Assembly (NCBI GenBank): GCA_965228065.1
Contig: OZ245788.1
Coordinates: forward strand, 5,332,001 to 5,396,000
From: Sphingobium_A sp965228065
GTDB lineage: Bacteria; Pseudomonadota; Alphaproteobacteria; Sphingomonadales; Sphingomonadaceae
Direction: 5' to 3'
Length of the DNA: 64,000 nt
Every line of letters starts with the position of its first letter. The stretch's first letter is position 1. Below the pieces are notes generated by a model. It was not told the origin of the DNA and ran no database searches. It worked only from the letters and a program-made list of their open reading frames with translations. A program made the position numbers and the translations under genes. Positions 24,765-33,311 of the stretch are shown piece by piece.

Positions 24765-25037
24765 TCAGTTGACGGCGTCCTTCAGGCCCTTGCCGGCCTT
24801 GAACTTCGGCTGGCTCGATGCCTTGATCGCCATCGGCTCGCCAGTGCGCGGGTTGCGACCCTGCGACGCTTTGCGCTTGGAAACCGAGAAGGTGCCGAAG
24901 CCGACGAGACGGACTTCGTCGCCCTTCTTCAGCGCACCGGAGATCGCATCGAAAACGCCCTCAACGGCCTTGCTGGCGTCGCCCTTGCTCAGGCCCGATG
25001 CGTCGGCGACTGCGCCGATGAGCTCTTGCTTGTTCAT
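24765..25037 (-). CDS. hup: DNA-binding protein HU
   Basis: This 90-residue nucleoid protein starts MNKQELIGAVADASGLSKGDA and contains the DNA-binding arm signature GFGTFSVSKRKASQGRNPRTGE, with the intercalating proline in RNPRTG. It bends DNA non-specifically as a dimer. It lies downstream of lon on the same strand, a common alphaproteobacterial and gammaproteobacterial order. The hup/hupB name is by position. Confidence 0.97.
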   Translation of the reverse strand: MNKQELIGAVADASGLSKGDASKAVEGVFDAISGALKKGDEVRLVGFGTFSVSKRKASQGRNPRTGEPMAIKASSQPKFKAGKGLKDAVN

Positions 25038-25188
25038 GCCCTGGAAACCCCCTTATTTCGTGGTTGGAATCAGTGTGCGGCGAATGCCGGCGCGTAGTTA
25101 AGGCCGACGATTTCGGACCTGTCAAAGCAAAAGCGCCGGAAACCCGTCAAATCCCCCCGAACACACTGATTCTACCGGTCATAAGCGC

Positions 25189-27597
25189 CTAATGACGCAG
25201 ACCATCGGCGTCTGGATGCCCTGAAACCGGGGTTTGCGGGGGCTGGGCGGCCAGTTCATCGGCATCAGTCCAGTCGATCGGCTCGATCGACTCGGTCAAG
25301 GCAAGCGCCAACACTTCGTCGACATGCTTGACCGGTATGATCTTCAGCCCATCCTTGATGTTCTGCGGGATCTCCGCGAGATCCTTTTCATTGTCGGCCG
25401 GGATCAGCACTGTTCCGATCCCGCCGCGCAATGCCGCGAGCAGCTTCTCCTTCAGGCCGCCGATCGCGAGCACCCTGCCCCGCAGCGTCACTTCGCCCGT
25501 CATCGCCACGTCCTTGCGAACGGCGATCCCGGTGAGCGTCGATACGATCGAGGTGACCATGCCGATACCTGCCGAGGGCCCATCCTTGGGCACAGCACCC
25601 TCGGGAAGGTGGATATGGATGTCCTTGCGCGAGAACAGGCTGGGCTTGATGCCATAGGCCGGTGCGCGCGCGCGGACGAACGAGAACGCCGCCTGGATCG
25701 ACTCGTTCATGACCTCGCCGAGCTTGCCGGTCGTCTTCACCACACCCTTGCCGGGAACGGTGACTGCTTCGATCGTCAGCAGCTCGCCGCCGACCTCGGT
25801 CCAGGCCAGACCGGTAACCGCGCCGATCTGATTCTCCTCTTCGCCCAGCCCGTGGCGGAATTTCTGCACGCCCGCGAACTCGGCGATATTGTCCTCGGTG
25901 ATCGTGATGCTCTTCGCCTTGCCCTCGAGAATGCGGCGCAGCGACTTGCGTGCCAGCTTCGCAATCTCGCGTTCCAGCGTACGCACGCCGGCCTCGCGGG
26001 TATAGTGGCGGATCAGCGAGCGCAGCCCATCCGGTGCCAGCGTGAATTCGCCGTCCTTCAGGCCATGGGCCTCGACCTGCTTGCCAATCAGGTGTCGCTG
26101 CGCGATCTCGACCTTCTCGTCCTCGGTATAGCCCTCGAGACGGATGATCTCCATGCGATCGAGCAATGGCTGTGGCAGGTTGAGCGAATTCGCGGTGGTC
26201 ACGAACATCACATCCGAAAGATCGATGTCGATCTCCAGATAGTGATCCTGGAACTTGTTGTTCTGTTCGGGGTCGAGCACTTCGAGCAACGCCGAAGCCG
26301 GGTCGCCACGGAAATCCTGTCCCAGCTTGTCGATCTCGTCGAGCAGGAACAGCGGGTTCGAGCTGCCCGCCTTTTTCAGGTTCGAGACGATCTTGCCCGG
26401 CAGCGAACCGATATAGGTCCGGCGGTGGCCACGGATCTCGGCTTCGTCACGCACGCCGCCCAGCGACTGGCGGATGAACTCGCGCCCGGTCGCCTTGGCG
26501 ATCGACTTGCCCAGGCTGGTCTTGCCAACGCCCGGCGGGCCGACGAGGCACAGGATCGGCCCCTTCAGCTTGTTGGTACGCGCCTGGACCGCAAGATATT
26601 CGACGATCCGGTCCTTGACCTTCTCGAGCGCATAATGGTCCTCGTCGAGCACCTTCTGCGCCTGCGCGATATCCTTTTTAAGCTTGGACTTCTTGCCCCA
26701 GGGCAGGCCTAGCAGCACGTCGAGATAATTGCGCACCACCGTCGCCTCGGCGGACATCGGCGCCATCGTCTTCAGCTTCTTAAGCTCGGCGGTCGCCTTG
26801 GTCTTGGCTTCCTGCGACAATTTGAGCGTGGCGATCTTCTGGGTCAGCTCGGCAAGCTCGTCGCCCTCGCCTTCCTCGCCCTCATTGCCCAGCTCGCGCT
26901 GGATCGCCTTCAACTGCTCGTTGAGATAATATTCGCGCTGGGTCTTCTCCATCTGCCGCTTCACGCGGCTGCGGATCTTCTTCTCGACCTGAAGCACGCC
27001 CAGTTCGCCTTCCATGAAGGCGAAGGCCATTTCCAGCCGGCGTGCGGGATCCAGTTCGACCAGCAGGGCCTGCTTGTCGGAGACCTTGATCGAGATGTTC
27101 GCCGCGATCGAATCCGCCAGACGTGCCGCATCCTCGATCTCACCCAGTTGCACCGCGGTTTCCGCCGGCAGCTTCTTGTTGAGCTTCGCGTAATTCTCGA
27201 ACTGATCGACGACCGAGCGCATCAGTGCCTGGAGTTCGGTGTCCTTCTCGCTCGCGCGATCCTCGATCGGCGTGATCGTCGCCACGGCATGGCCGGTGCC
27301 CGACTCGAATGATTCGAGCGTCGCGCGCTGCTTGCCTTCAACCAGCACGCGCACCGTGCCGTCGGGCAGCTTCAGAAGCTGAAGGACAGTGGCGATCACG
27401 CCCAGATCATAGAGATCGTCACGGCCGGGATCGTCCTCTGAAGGATCGAGCTGCGCGACAAGGAAAATCTCCTTGTCCGATTCCATCGCCTTTTCGAGCG
27501 CCACGACCGATTTGTCGCGGCCGACGAACAGCGGCACGATCATGTGCGGAAACACGACAATGTCGCGCAGGGGCAGGACGGGATAGGACTTGGTCAT
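25189..27597 (-). CDS. lon: ATP-dependent protease Lon (LonA)
   Basis: This 802-residue serine protease has the N-terminal LON substrate-binding domain (about residues 1-200) and a coiled-coil linker. The AAA+ module carries Walker A GPPGVGKTS and Walker B LFLLDEIDKL. The C-terminal protease has catalytic Ser in PKDGPSAGI (about residue 685) and the Lys some 40 residues later in GGLKEKLLAA. It degrades misfolded and regulatory proteins in the cytosol. The ATG at 27597 is preceded by GGAG and matches the family start MTKSYPVLPLRD. Upstream read-through to 27639 is not supported. Confidence 0.98.
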   Translation of the reverse strand: MTKSYPVLPLRDIVVFPHMIVPLFVGRDKSVVALEKAMESDKEIFLVAQLDPSEDDPGRDDLYDLGVIATVLQLLKLPDGTVRVLVEGKQRATLESFESGTGHAVATITPIEDRASEKDTELQALMRSVVDQFENYAKLNKKLPAETAVQLGEIEDAARLADSIAANISIKVSDKQALLVELDPARRLEMAFAFMEGELGVLQVEKKIRSRVKRQMEKTQREYYLNEQLKAIQRELGNEGEEGEGDELAELTQKIATLKLSQEAKTKATAELKKLKTMAPMSAEATVVRNYLDVLLGLPWGKKSKLKKDIAQAQKVLDEDHYALEKVKDRIVEYLAVQARTNKLKGPILCLVGPPGVGKTSLGKSIAKATGREFIRQSLGGVRDEAEIRGHRRTYIGSLPGKIVSNLKKAGSSNPLFLLDEIDKLGQDFRGDPASALLEVLDPEQNNKFQDHYLEIDIDLSDVMFVTTANSLNLPQPLLDRMEIIRLEGYTEDEKVEIAQRHLIGKQVEAHGLKDGEFTLAPDGLRSLIRHYTREAGVRTLEREIAKLARKSLRRILEGKAKSITITEDNIAEFAGVQKFRHGLGEEENQIGAVTGLAWTEVGGELLTIEAVTVPGKGVVKTTGKLGEVMNESIQAAFSFVRARAPAYGIKPSLFSRKDIHIHLPEGAVPKDGPSAGIGMVTSIVSTLTGIAVRKDVAMTGEVTLRGRVLAIGGLKEKLLAALRGGIGTVLIPADNEKDLAEIPQNIKDGLKIIPVKHVDEVLALALTESIEPIDWTDADELAAQPPQTPVSGHPDADGLRH

Positions 27598-27709
27598 GGA
27601 GACTCCGGTGAACACGTAATGCCTATATGGGCGCGCCACTCCGCCGGATCAATGAACCACGCGAAACGCGATTTGAAGCAGCCTTACCCTGACGCTGCTC
27701 AACATGGAC

Positions 27710-28249
27710 TCAATGCTTGGTCTGCGTCATCCGGTCGACATAAGCGATGCCGACTGCCGACGCGATGAAGCACATATGGATGATGGTCTGCCACATCACG
27801 CCGGTTTCGGTCACGCGGCTGGTGGCCGAACCCAGCGCACCGGCCTCGATAAAGGTGCGCAGCAGATGGATCGACGAGATGCCGATGATCGCCATCGCCA
27901 GCTTCACCTTGAGCACGCCGGCATTCACATGGCTGAGCCATTCGGGCTGGTCGGGATGCCCCTCCAGCCGCAGACGCGAGACAAAGGTCTCGTAACCGCC
28001 GACGATCACCATCACCAACAGGTTGGAGATCATCACCACATCGATCAGCCCGAGCACGAGGAGCATGATCTGCTGCTCCGTGAAATCCCAGGCATGCATC
28101 ACCAGATGCACCAGTTCCTTGAGGAACAGGAACACATAGACGCACTGCGCGACGATCAGCCCGACATAGAGCGGCAATTGCAGCCAGCGAGAGCTGAAGA
28201 TCAACGCTGGCAGGGGACGAAGACGCACGGGATCGCGCTGATCGCTCAT
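27710..28249 (-). CDS. UPF0114 (YqhA-like) inner-membrane protein
   Basis: This 179-residue protein has four predicted transmembrane helices (about residues 20-42, 55-82, 105-130, 142-165). It has the family phrases FSSRWLQLPLYVGLIVAQ and VMVIVGGYETFVSRL. The family is widespread but of unknown function; weak similarity to ion-channel-like proteins has been suggested. It lies between clpX and lon on the same strand with small gaps, although nothing links it to proteolysis. Confidence 0.88.
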   Translation of the reverse strand: MSDQRDPVRLRPLPALIFSSRWLQLPLYVGLIVAQCVYVFLFLKELVHLVMHAWDFTEQQIMLLVLGLIDVVMISNLLVMVIVGGYETFVSRLRLEGHPDQPEWLSHVNAGVLKVKLAMAIIGISSIHLLRTFIEAGALGSATSRVTETGVMWQTIIHMCFIASAVGIAYVDRMTQTKH

Positions 28250-28287
28250 CGTTCGTTCAGTCCTCGATTATACTGCAGACAGAGCGG

Positions 28288-29556
28288 TCAGGCGGCGTCG
28301 CCGGCCTTCTTCTCTTTCTTCGCGAAGACGCGGACCGGTTCCTTGCGGCCATCGACCACATCCTTGTCGATCATCACCTCGTCGACGCCGTCCATGCCGG
28401 GCAGATCGAACATGCTGTCGAGCAGGATGGCTTCGAGAATCGAACGAAGGCCGCGTGCGCCGGTCTTGCGTTCGATCGCCTTCTTGGCGATCGAGACAAG
28501 CGCGTCGTCGGTGAAGCCCAGCTTCACTTCCTCCATGTCGAACAGCTTCTGATATTGTTTGACCAGCGCGTTCTTCGGTTCCGCCAGGATCTTCACCAGC
28601 GCGTCGATATCGAGATCCTCGAGCGTCGCGATGACCGGAAGGCGGCCGACGAATTCGGGGATCAGGCCGAACTTCAGCAGATCCTCGGGCTCGGTCTGAC
28701 GCAGCACCTCGCCGGTACGGCGCTCTTCAGGCGCGGCGACATAAGCGCCGAAGCCGATCGACTTGCCCTGCAGACGATCGCCGATAATCTTTTCGAGACC
28801 CGAAAAGGCGCCGCCGCAGATGAACAGGATGTTGGTCGTGTCGACCTGCAGGAATTCCTGCTGAGGATGTTTGCGGCCACCCTGGGGAGGCACGCTCGCG
28901 GTGGTGCCTTCCATCAGCTTGAGCAGCGCCTGCTGAACACCCTCACCCGACACGTCGCGCGTGATCGAGGGATTCTCGGCCTTACGGCTGATCTTGTCGA
29001 TTTCGTCGATATAGACGATGCCGCGCTGCGCGCGCTCGACATTATAGTCGCTGGCCTGAAGCAGCTTCAGGATGATGTTCTCGACATCCTCGCCGACATA
29101 GCCGGCTTCGGTCAGCGTCGTCGCGTCCGCCATGGTGAACGGCACGTCGAGGATGCGCGCCAGCGTCTGCGCCAGCAGCGTCTTGCCCGAACCGGTCGGG
29201 CCGACAAGCAGGATGTTGGATTTCGCCAGTTCGACGTCCGCGCCCTTCTGACCGTGGTTCAGACGCTTGTAGTGATTGTGCACCGCGACCGAGAGCACGC
29301 GCTTCGCCTGCTTCTGGCCGATCACATAATCGCCCAGGAAATCGAAGATCTCCTGCGGGGTCGGAACGCCGCCGTCCTTCTTGGAGACGAGCGCGGTCTT
29401 GGTCTCTTCACGGATGATATCGTTGCAGAGATCGACACACTCGTCGCAGATGAACACGGTCGGGCCGGCGATGAGCTTGCGGACCTCGTGCTGCGACTTG
29501 CCGCAGAACGAGCAGTACAGGGTGCTCTTGGAATCGCCGCCACTCAATTTCGTCAT
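28288..29556 (-). CDS. clpX: ClpX, unfoldase subunit of ClpXP
   Basis: This 422-residue AAA+ protein has an N-terminal zinc-binding domain (CSFC at about residue 15 and CDECVDLC at about 37), Walker A GPTGSGKTLLAQ and Walker B YIDEIDKI. The pore loop is GYVGEDVEN, and the sensor II region GARGLRSI is present. It recognises tagged proteins and feeds them into ClpP. It is encoded downstream of clpP, which also lies on the minus strand, with 165 nt between. Confidence 0.98.
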   Translation of the reverse strand: MTKLSGGDSKSTLYCSFCGKSQHEVRKLIAGPTVFICDECVDLCNDIIREETKTALVSKKDGGVPTPQEIFDFLGDYVIGQKQAKRVLSVAVHNHYKRLNHGQKGADVELAKSNILLVGPTGSGKTLLAQTLARILDVPFTMADATTLTEAGYVGEDVENIILKLLQASDYNVERAQRGIVYIDEIDKISRKAENPSITRDVSGEGVQQALLKLMEGTTASVPPQGGRKHPQQEFLQVDTTNILFICGGAFSGLEKIIGDRLQGKSIGFGAYVAAPEERRTGEVLRQTEPEDLLKFGLIPEFVGRLPVIATLEDLDIDALVKILAEPKNALVKQYQKLFDMEEVKLGFTDDALVSIAKKAIERKTGARGLRSILEAILLDSMFDLPGMDGVDEVMIDKDVVDGRKEPVRVFAKKEKKAGDAA

Positions 29557-29721
29557 CTACTCGTCCTTCGGACCCGCGCGGCGGGCCTCTGCTACTTCCC
29601 GGTCATCCTAGACCGCGTTGCTTCTATCCCACAATGCCGAATTTTCCGTTGCCGGCGGCATCTGGATCCGGAGCGTTTCGTCGGCGGAAGGTGCAACGCC
29701 CTCCCGCCGACGGCAATCGAC

Positions 29722-30372
29722 CTAGCTCGCGGACGAGCCGGTATCGTCCGCTGGCGACGGGCGCTTGTCGAACACTTCGTCGATCAGGCCGAACGCCTTG
29801 GCTTCGTCCGACGACATGAACTTGTCGCGTTCCATCGAGCTCTCGATGAGTTCGAGCGGCTGGCCGGTATATTTCGCGTAAAGTTCGTTCATCCGATGCC
29901 GGATGCGCAGAATCTCGCGCGCCTGGATCTCGATATCGGTTGCCTGGCCCTGCGCGCCGCCCGAGGGCTGGTGGATCATGATGCGCGAATTGGTCAGCGC
30001 CATGCGCATGCCCGGTTCGCCGCTGGCGAGCAGGAAACTGCCCATCGACGCTGCCTGACCGATACACACCGTGCCGACGCGCGGGCGAATATACTGCATG
30101 GTATCGTGGATCGCCATGCCGGCTGTCACCACCCCGCCCGGCGAGTTGATGTACATGTAGATGTCCTTCTTCGGATTTTCCGATTCGAGGAACAGCAACT
30201 GCGCGGTAATGAGCGACGCCATGTGATCCTCGACCCCGCCGGTCACGAACACGATCCGCTCGCGCAGCAGGCGCGAATAGATGTCGAAGCTGCGCTCGCC
30301 GCGGTTCGACTGCTCGATGACGATGGGGACGAGTGCGTCGTGGATCTGGCCGTTCTCGAACGGATTATTCAT
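29722..30372 (-). CDS. clpP: ClpP, protease subunit of ClpXP
   Basis: This 216-residue serine peptidase has the triad Ser109 (QAASMGS), His134 (IMIHQPSGG) and Asp183 (ERDKFMS), and it is normal length. It forms the double-heptamer chamber used by ClpX. I used ATG 30372, which gives a family-like start at MNNPFENG. An ATG at 30405 adds 11 residues and cannot be excluded because this gene family often carries a short propeptide. Confidence 0.97.
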   Translation of the reverse strand: MNNPFENGQIHDALVPIVIEQSNRGERSFDIYSRLLRERIVFVTGGVEDHMASLITAQLLFLESENPKKDIYMYINSPGGVVTAGMAIHDTMQYIRPRVGTVCIGQAASMGSFLLASGEPGMRMALTNSRIMIHQPSGGAQGQATDIEIQAREILRIRHRMNELYAKYTGQPLELIESSMERDKFMSSDEAKAFGLIDEVFDKRPSPADDTGSSAS

Positions 30373-30469
30373 GGGAATCTCGTGTCCTTTGCCCGTGAGG
30401 CTCATTGCCTAGGCTTTTAGATCGGGTGAAGGCAAGCCGGCTTCAAGTGGCTTGTCCGGGCGGATATCG

Positions 30470-31417
30470 TCAGTTGAGCCTTTCAGCAGCCACAGCCGGG
30501 AAGGCAAGATAGGCCAACCTGCGAACCTCGCGCCGGCCGCGCACCACCGTGTCCAGGATCAGCCCGCACATCACGTTGAGCGACGCGAGCGTGACAAGGC
30601 CGGTGCACAGGATCGCCGTCGGCAGCCGGGGAACAAGGCCAGTCTGTACATAGGTGATCGCCAGCGGAACCGCTAGGATCAGCGCGAGCAGCGCGACGGC
30701 GGCGCCGATCAGTCCGAAGAAAAGCACAGGCCGTTCGATGCGGAACAATGTGACGATGGTGTTCAGGATGCGCCAGCCGTCGCGATAGGTGGACAGCTTG
30801 GAAATCGAGCCCTCGGGTCGCGCGCCATAGGCGGTAACGACCTCGGCGACGGGCATGCGCAATTCCAGCGCATGGACGCTGATCTCGGTCTCGATCTCGA
30901 ATCCTGCGGACAGAACCGGAAAACTCTTCACGAACCGTCGCGAAAACACCCGGTAACCCGATAGAATATCGCTGAAAGTTCGCCCGAAGATCCAGGCGAG
31001 AATGCCGGTCAGCATCGCATTGCCGAAACGATGGCCGCGGCGATAGGCCTCTTCCAGTTCGGATTTGCGCGCACCGACGACCATGTCGAGCTGCTCGTCG
31101 ACCAGCCGGGCGACCAGCCTGGGCGCGGCGGGCGCGTCATAGGTCGCGTCGCCATCCGCCATCACATAGATGTCGGCATCGACATCGGCGAACATGCGCC
31201 GGACGACATTGCCCTTGCCCTGCATCCGCTCGGTGCGGACGATCGCGCCGGCAGCACTGGCAACCTCGACCGTCCGGTCGCTGCTGTTGTTGTCGTAGAC
31301 GTAGATGGTCGCGTCGGGCAGCGCCGCACGGAAGCCCGCGATCGTCTGCACGATCGCGGCCTCCTCATTGTAGCAGGGCAGCAGCACGGCGACGCGCAGT
31401 CCGCGGAGATCAGTCAT
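30470..31417 (-). CDS. Family 2 glycosyltransferase, dolichol-phosphate mannosyltransferase-like
   Basis: This 315-residue protein has a GT-A domain (about residues 8-220) that starts VAVLLPCYNEEAAI and carries the metal-binding motif MADGDATYD. Two C-terminal transmembrane helices (about 232-258 and 270-292) follow. Such enzymes transfer a sugar from a nucleotide donor to a lipid carrier such as undecaprenyl phosphate. The sugar and end product are unknown. It stands between clpP and tig, on the same strand, without other polysaccharide genes nearby. Confidence 0.88.
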   Translation of the reverse strand: MTDLRGLRVAVLLPCYNEEAAIVQTIAGFRAALPDATIYVYDNNSSDRTVEVASAAGAIVRTERMQGKGNVVRRMFADVDADIYVMADGDATYDAPAAPRLVARLVDEQLDMVVGARKSELEEAYRRGHRFGNAMLTGILAWIFGRTFSDILSGYRVFSRRFVKSFPVLSAGFEIETEISVHALELRMPVAEVVTAYGARPEGSISKLSTYRDGWRILNTIVTLFRIERPVLFFGLIGAAVALLALILAVPLAITYVQTGLVPRLPTAILCTGLVTLASLNVMCGLILDTVVRGRREVRRLAYLAFPAVAAERLN

Positions 31418-31527
31418 CGCCCCTCACCATCCCGAATCCCCCAGTCCGTTCGTGCCGAGCCCAATCGAGCCCCGTTTGCACGGAAACCGACGCCCCTCGA
31501 GACGAACGGACCTGGAGATCGAACCCT

Positions 31528-33102
31528 TCAGGCCTTTTTAGCCGGTGCTTTTTTTGCAGCAGGCTTCTTGGCGGGCTCTGCCTCCGCGGGAGCCTCGGCA
31601 GCGTCCTTCTTGGCAGCTGCCTTTTTCGGCGCAGCCTTGGCAGGCTTTTCAGCGGGCTCTTCGACTTTGTCCGCCTTTTCGGGCTTTTCAGCCTTCTTCG
31701 CAGCCTTTTTGGGCTTGGCACCGTGATCATGGTCGTGATCATGGCCACAGCCCGGGCCGTGAACATGACCGTCATCTTCGGCCTCGATCGCGGCTTCGAG
31801 CTCTTCGCGGCTCACGCTGCGATCGCTGACCTCGGCCTTGTCGAACAGGAAGTCGACCACCTTGTCCTCATAAAGCGGCGCGCGGAGCTGGGCAGCGGCC
31901 ATCGGCTCCTGCTGGATGAACTGGAAGAAGCGCTCGCGCTGTTCGGCCGGATATTGCTGCGCGGCCTGCGCGATGAGGCGGTTCATCTCCTGCGAGGAAA
32001 CCTCGACGCCATTCGCCTGGCCGATCTCGGACAGAAGTAGGCCGAGGCGGACGCGACGAACCGCGATGCCGCGATAATCGTCCTTCTCCGCTTCCATTTC
32101 CTTCAGCGCAGCCTCGGGATCTTCCTCGTGGCTCGCTTCATGCTCGAGCTGCGCCCAGATCTGGTTGAACTCGGCTTCCACCATCGAGGGCGGCACTTCG
32201 AAATCATGGCTGTCAGCGAGCTGATCGAGCAGCTTGCGCTTCATGTGCGTGCGCGTGAGGCCGTTATTCTCCTGCTCCAGCTGGCCCTTCAACAGGCCGC
32301 GGAGCTGCTCGAGGCTTTCAAGGCCGAGCGACTTGGCGAAATCCTCATCCGCCTTGCCTTCCTTGGGCACGCGGATCTCGTTGATGACGAGATCGAAGGT
32401 CGCAGCCTTCCCCTTCAGGTTTTCGGCAGTGTAATCCTCGGGGAAGGTGACTTCGATGGTCTTCTCGTCATTGGCCTTCACGCCGACGAGCTGATCCTCG
32501 AAACCGGGAATGAGCCGGCCCGAGCCGATCTCGACCGACATGCCCTCGCCGGTGCCGCCTTCGAAGGCGACGCCATCGACCTTGCCGACGAAGTCCATGA
32601 CGACCAGGTCGCCTTCCTTGGCCTTGTGGCTCTTGGCTGCTTCGTCGAACTGCTTGTTCTGGCTGGCCAGTCGCTCGACCGCTTCATCGACCTGCTCGTC
32701 CGAGACCTCGATGGTCAGGCGCTCAAGCTTGATGCCGTCGATCGACGGTGCGGGAACCTGCGGCAGAACTTCGAGCTCAACCTTCACCTCGGCATCCTTG
32801 CCGGGCTCGTAACCTTCGCCGAGTTCGACCGAAGGCTGCATCGCGGGACGCAGCTTGTTGTCGGCGAGGATCTTCTGAACGCCTTCCTGGATCGAGCTGT
32901 TGAGCGCGTCCTGCGTCAGCGACTCGCCATGCATCTTGCGAACAAGATTGGTGGGCACCTTACCGGGGCGGAAGCCGGGCATGCGCACCTGGGGTGCAAC
33001 GCGCTGCACTTCCTGGTCGACGCGTGCGTCGATGTCCTTGGCCGTGATGGTCAGCGTGTAAGCGCGCTTCAGGCCCTCGTTCAACGTCTCGACAGTCTGC
33101 AT
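31528..33102 (-). CDS. tig: Trigger factor with long His- and Lys/Ala-rich tail
   Basis: This ribosome-associated chaperone has the N-terminal ribosome-binding domain with GFRPGKVPTNLV (about residues 43-55) and the FKBP-type PPIase domain (about 155-245). A helical C-terminal arm runs to about 440. At 524 residues it is some 80-90 longer than E. coli trigger factor. The excess is a tail from residue 446: a His/Gly cluster (HVHGPGCGHDHDHDHG), then about 60 residues of alternating Lys, Ala, Glu and Pro resembling histone H1. The His cluster could bind nickel or zinc. It heads the tig-(GT2)-clpP-clpX-lon-hup gene series. Confidence 0.97.
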   Translation of the reverse strand: MQTVETLNEGLKRAYTLTITAKDIDARVDQEVQRVAPQVRMPGFRPGKVPTNLVRKMHGESLTQDALNSSIQEGVQKILADNKLRPAMQPSVELGEGYEPGKDAEVKVELEVLPQVPAPSIDGIKLERLTIEVSDEQVDEAVERLASQNKQFDEAAKSHKAKEGDLVVMDFVGKVDGVAFEGGTGEGMSVEIGSGRLIPGFEDQLVGVKANDEKTIEVTFPEDYTAENLKGKAATFDLVINEIRVPKEGKADEDFAKSLGLESLEQLRGLLKGQLEQENNGLTRTHMKRKLLDQLADSHDFEVPPSMVEAEFNQIWAQLEHEASHEEDPEAALKEMEAEKDDYRGIAVRRVRLGLLLSEIGQANGVEVSSQEMNRLIAQAAQQYPAEQRERFFQFIQQEPMAAAQLRAPLYEDKVVDFLFDKAEVSDRSVSREELEAAIEAEDDGHVHGPGCGHDHDHDHGAKPKKAAKKAEKPEKADKVEEPAEKPAKAAPKKAAAKKDAAEAPAEAEPAKKPAAKKAPAKKA

Positions 33103-33167
33103 CTCTCTTCAAACGCCTTCATGATCTGGAATCTCTGAACCAGCCCGATGCCCCGAGCAGCGGAGTC

Positions 33168-33252
33168 TGGTGCGGGCGAAGGGACTCGAACCCCCACATC
33201 TTGCGATACTGGAACCTAAATCCAGCGCGTCTACCAGTTCCGCCACGCCCGC
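33168..33252 (-). tRNA. tRNA-Leu (TAG)
   Basis: This 85-nt class II tRNA has acceptor GCGGGCG pairing CGCCCGC and a long variable arm. Anticodon loop TTTAGGT gives TAG (Leu, CUA/CUN codons), and CCA is encoded at 33168-33170. Confidence 0.96.
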
Positions 33253-33311
33253 TAGGACACCGCCGGTCGGCGGCGTCTATAGCAGGCAGTGGCGCAAGGG
33301 CAAGCGCGGCG

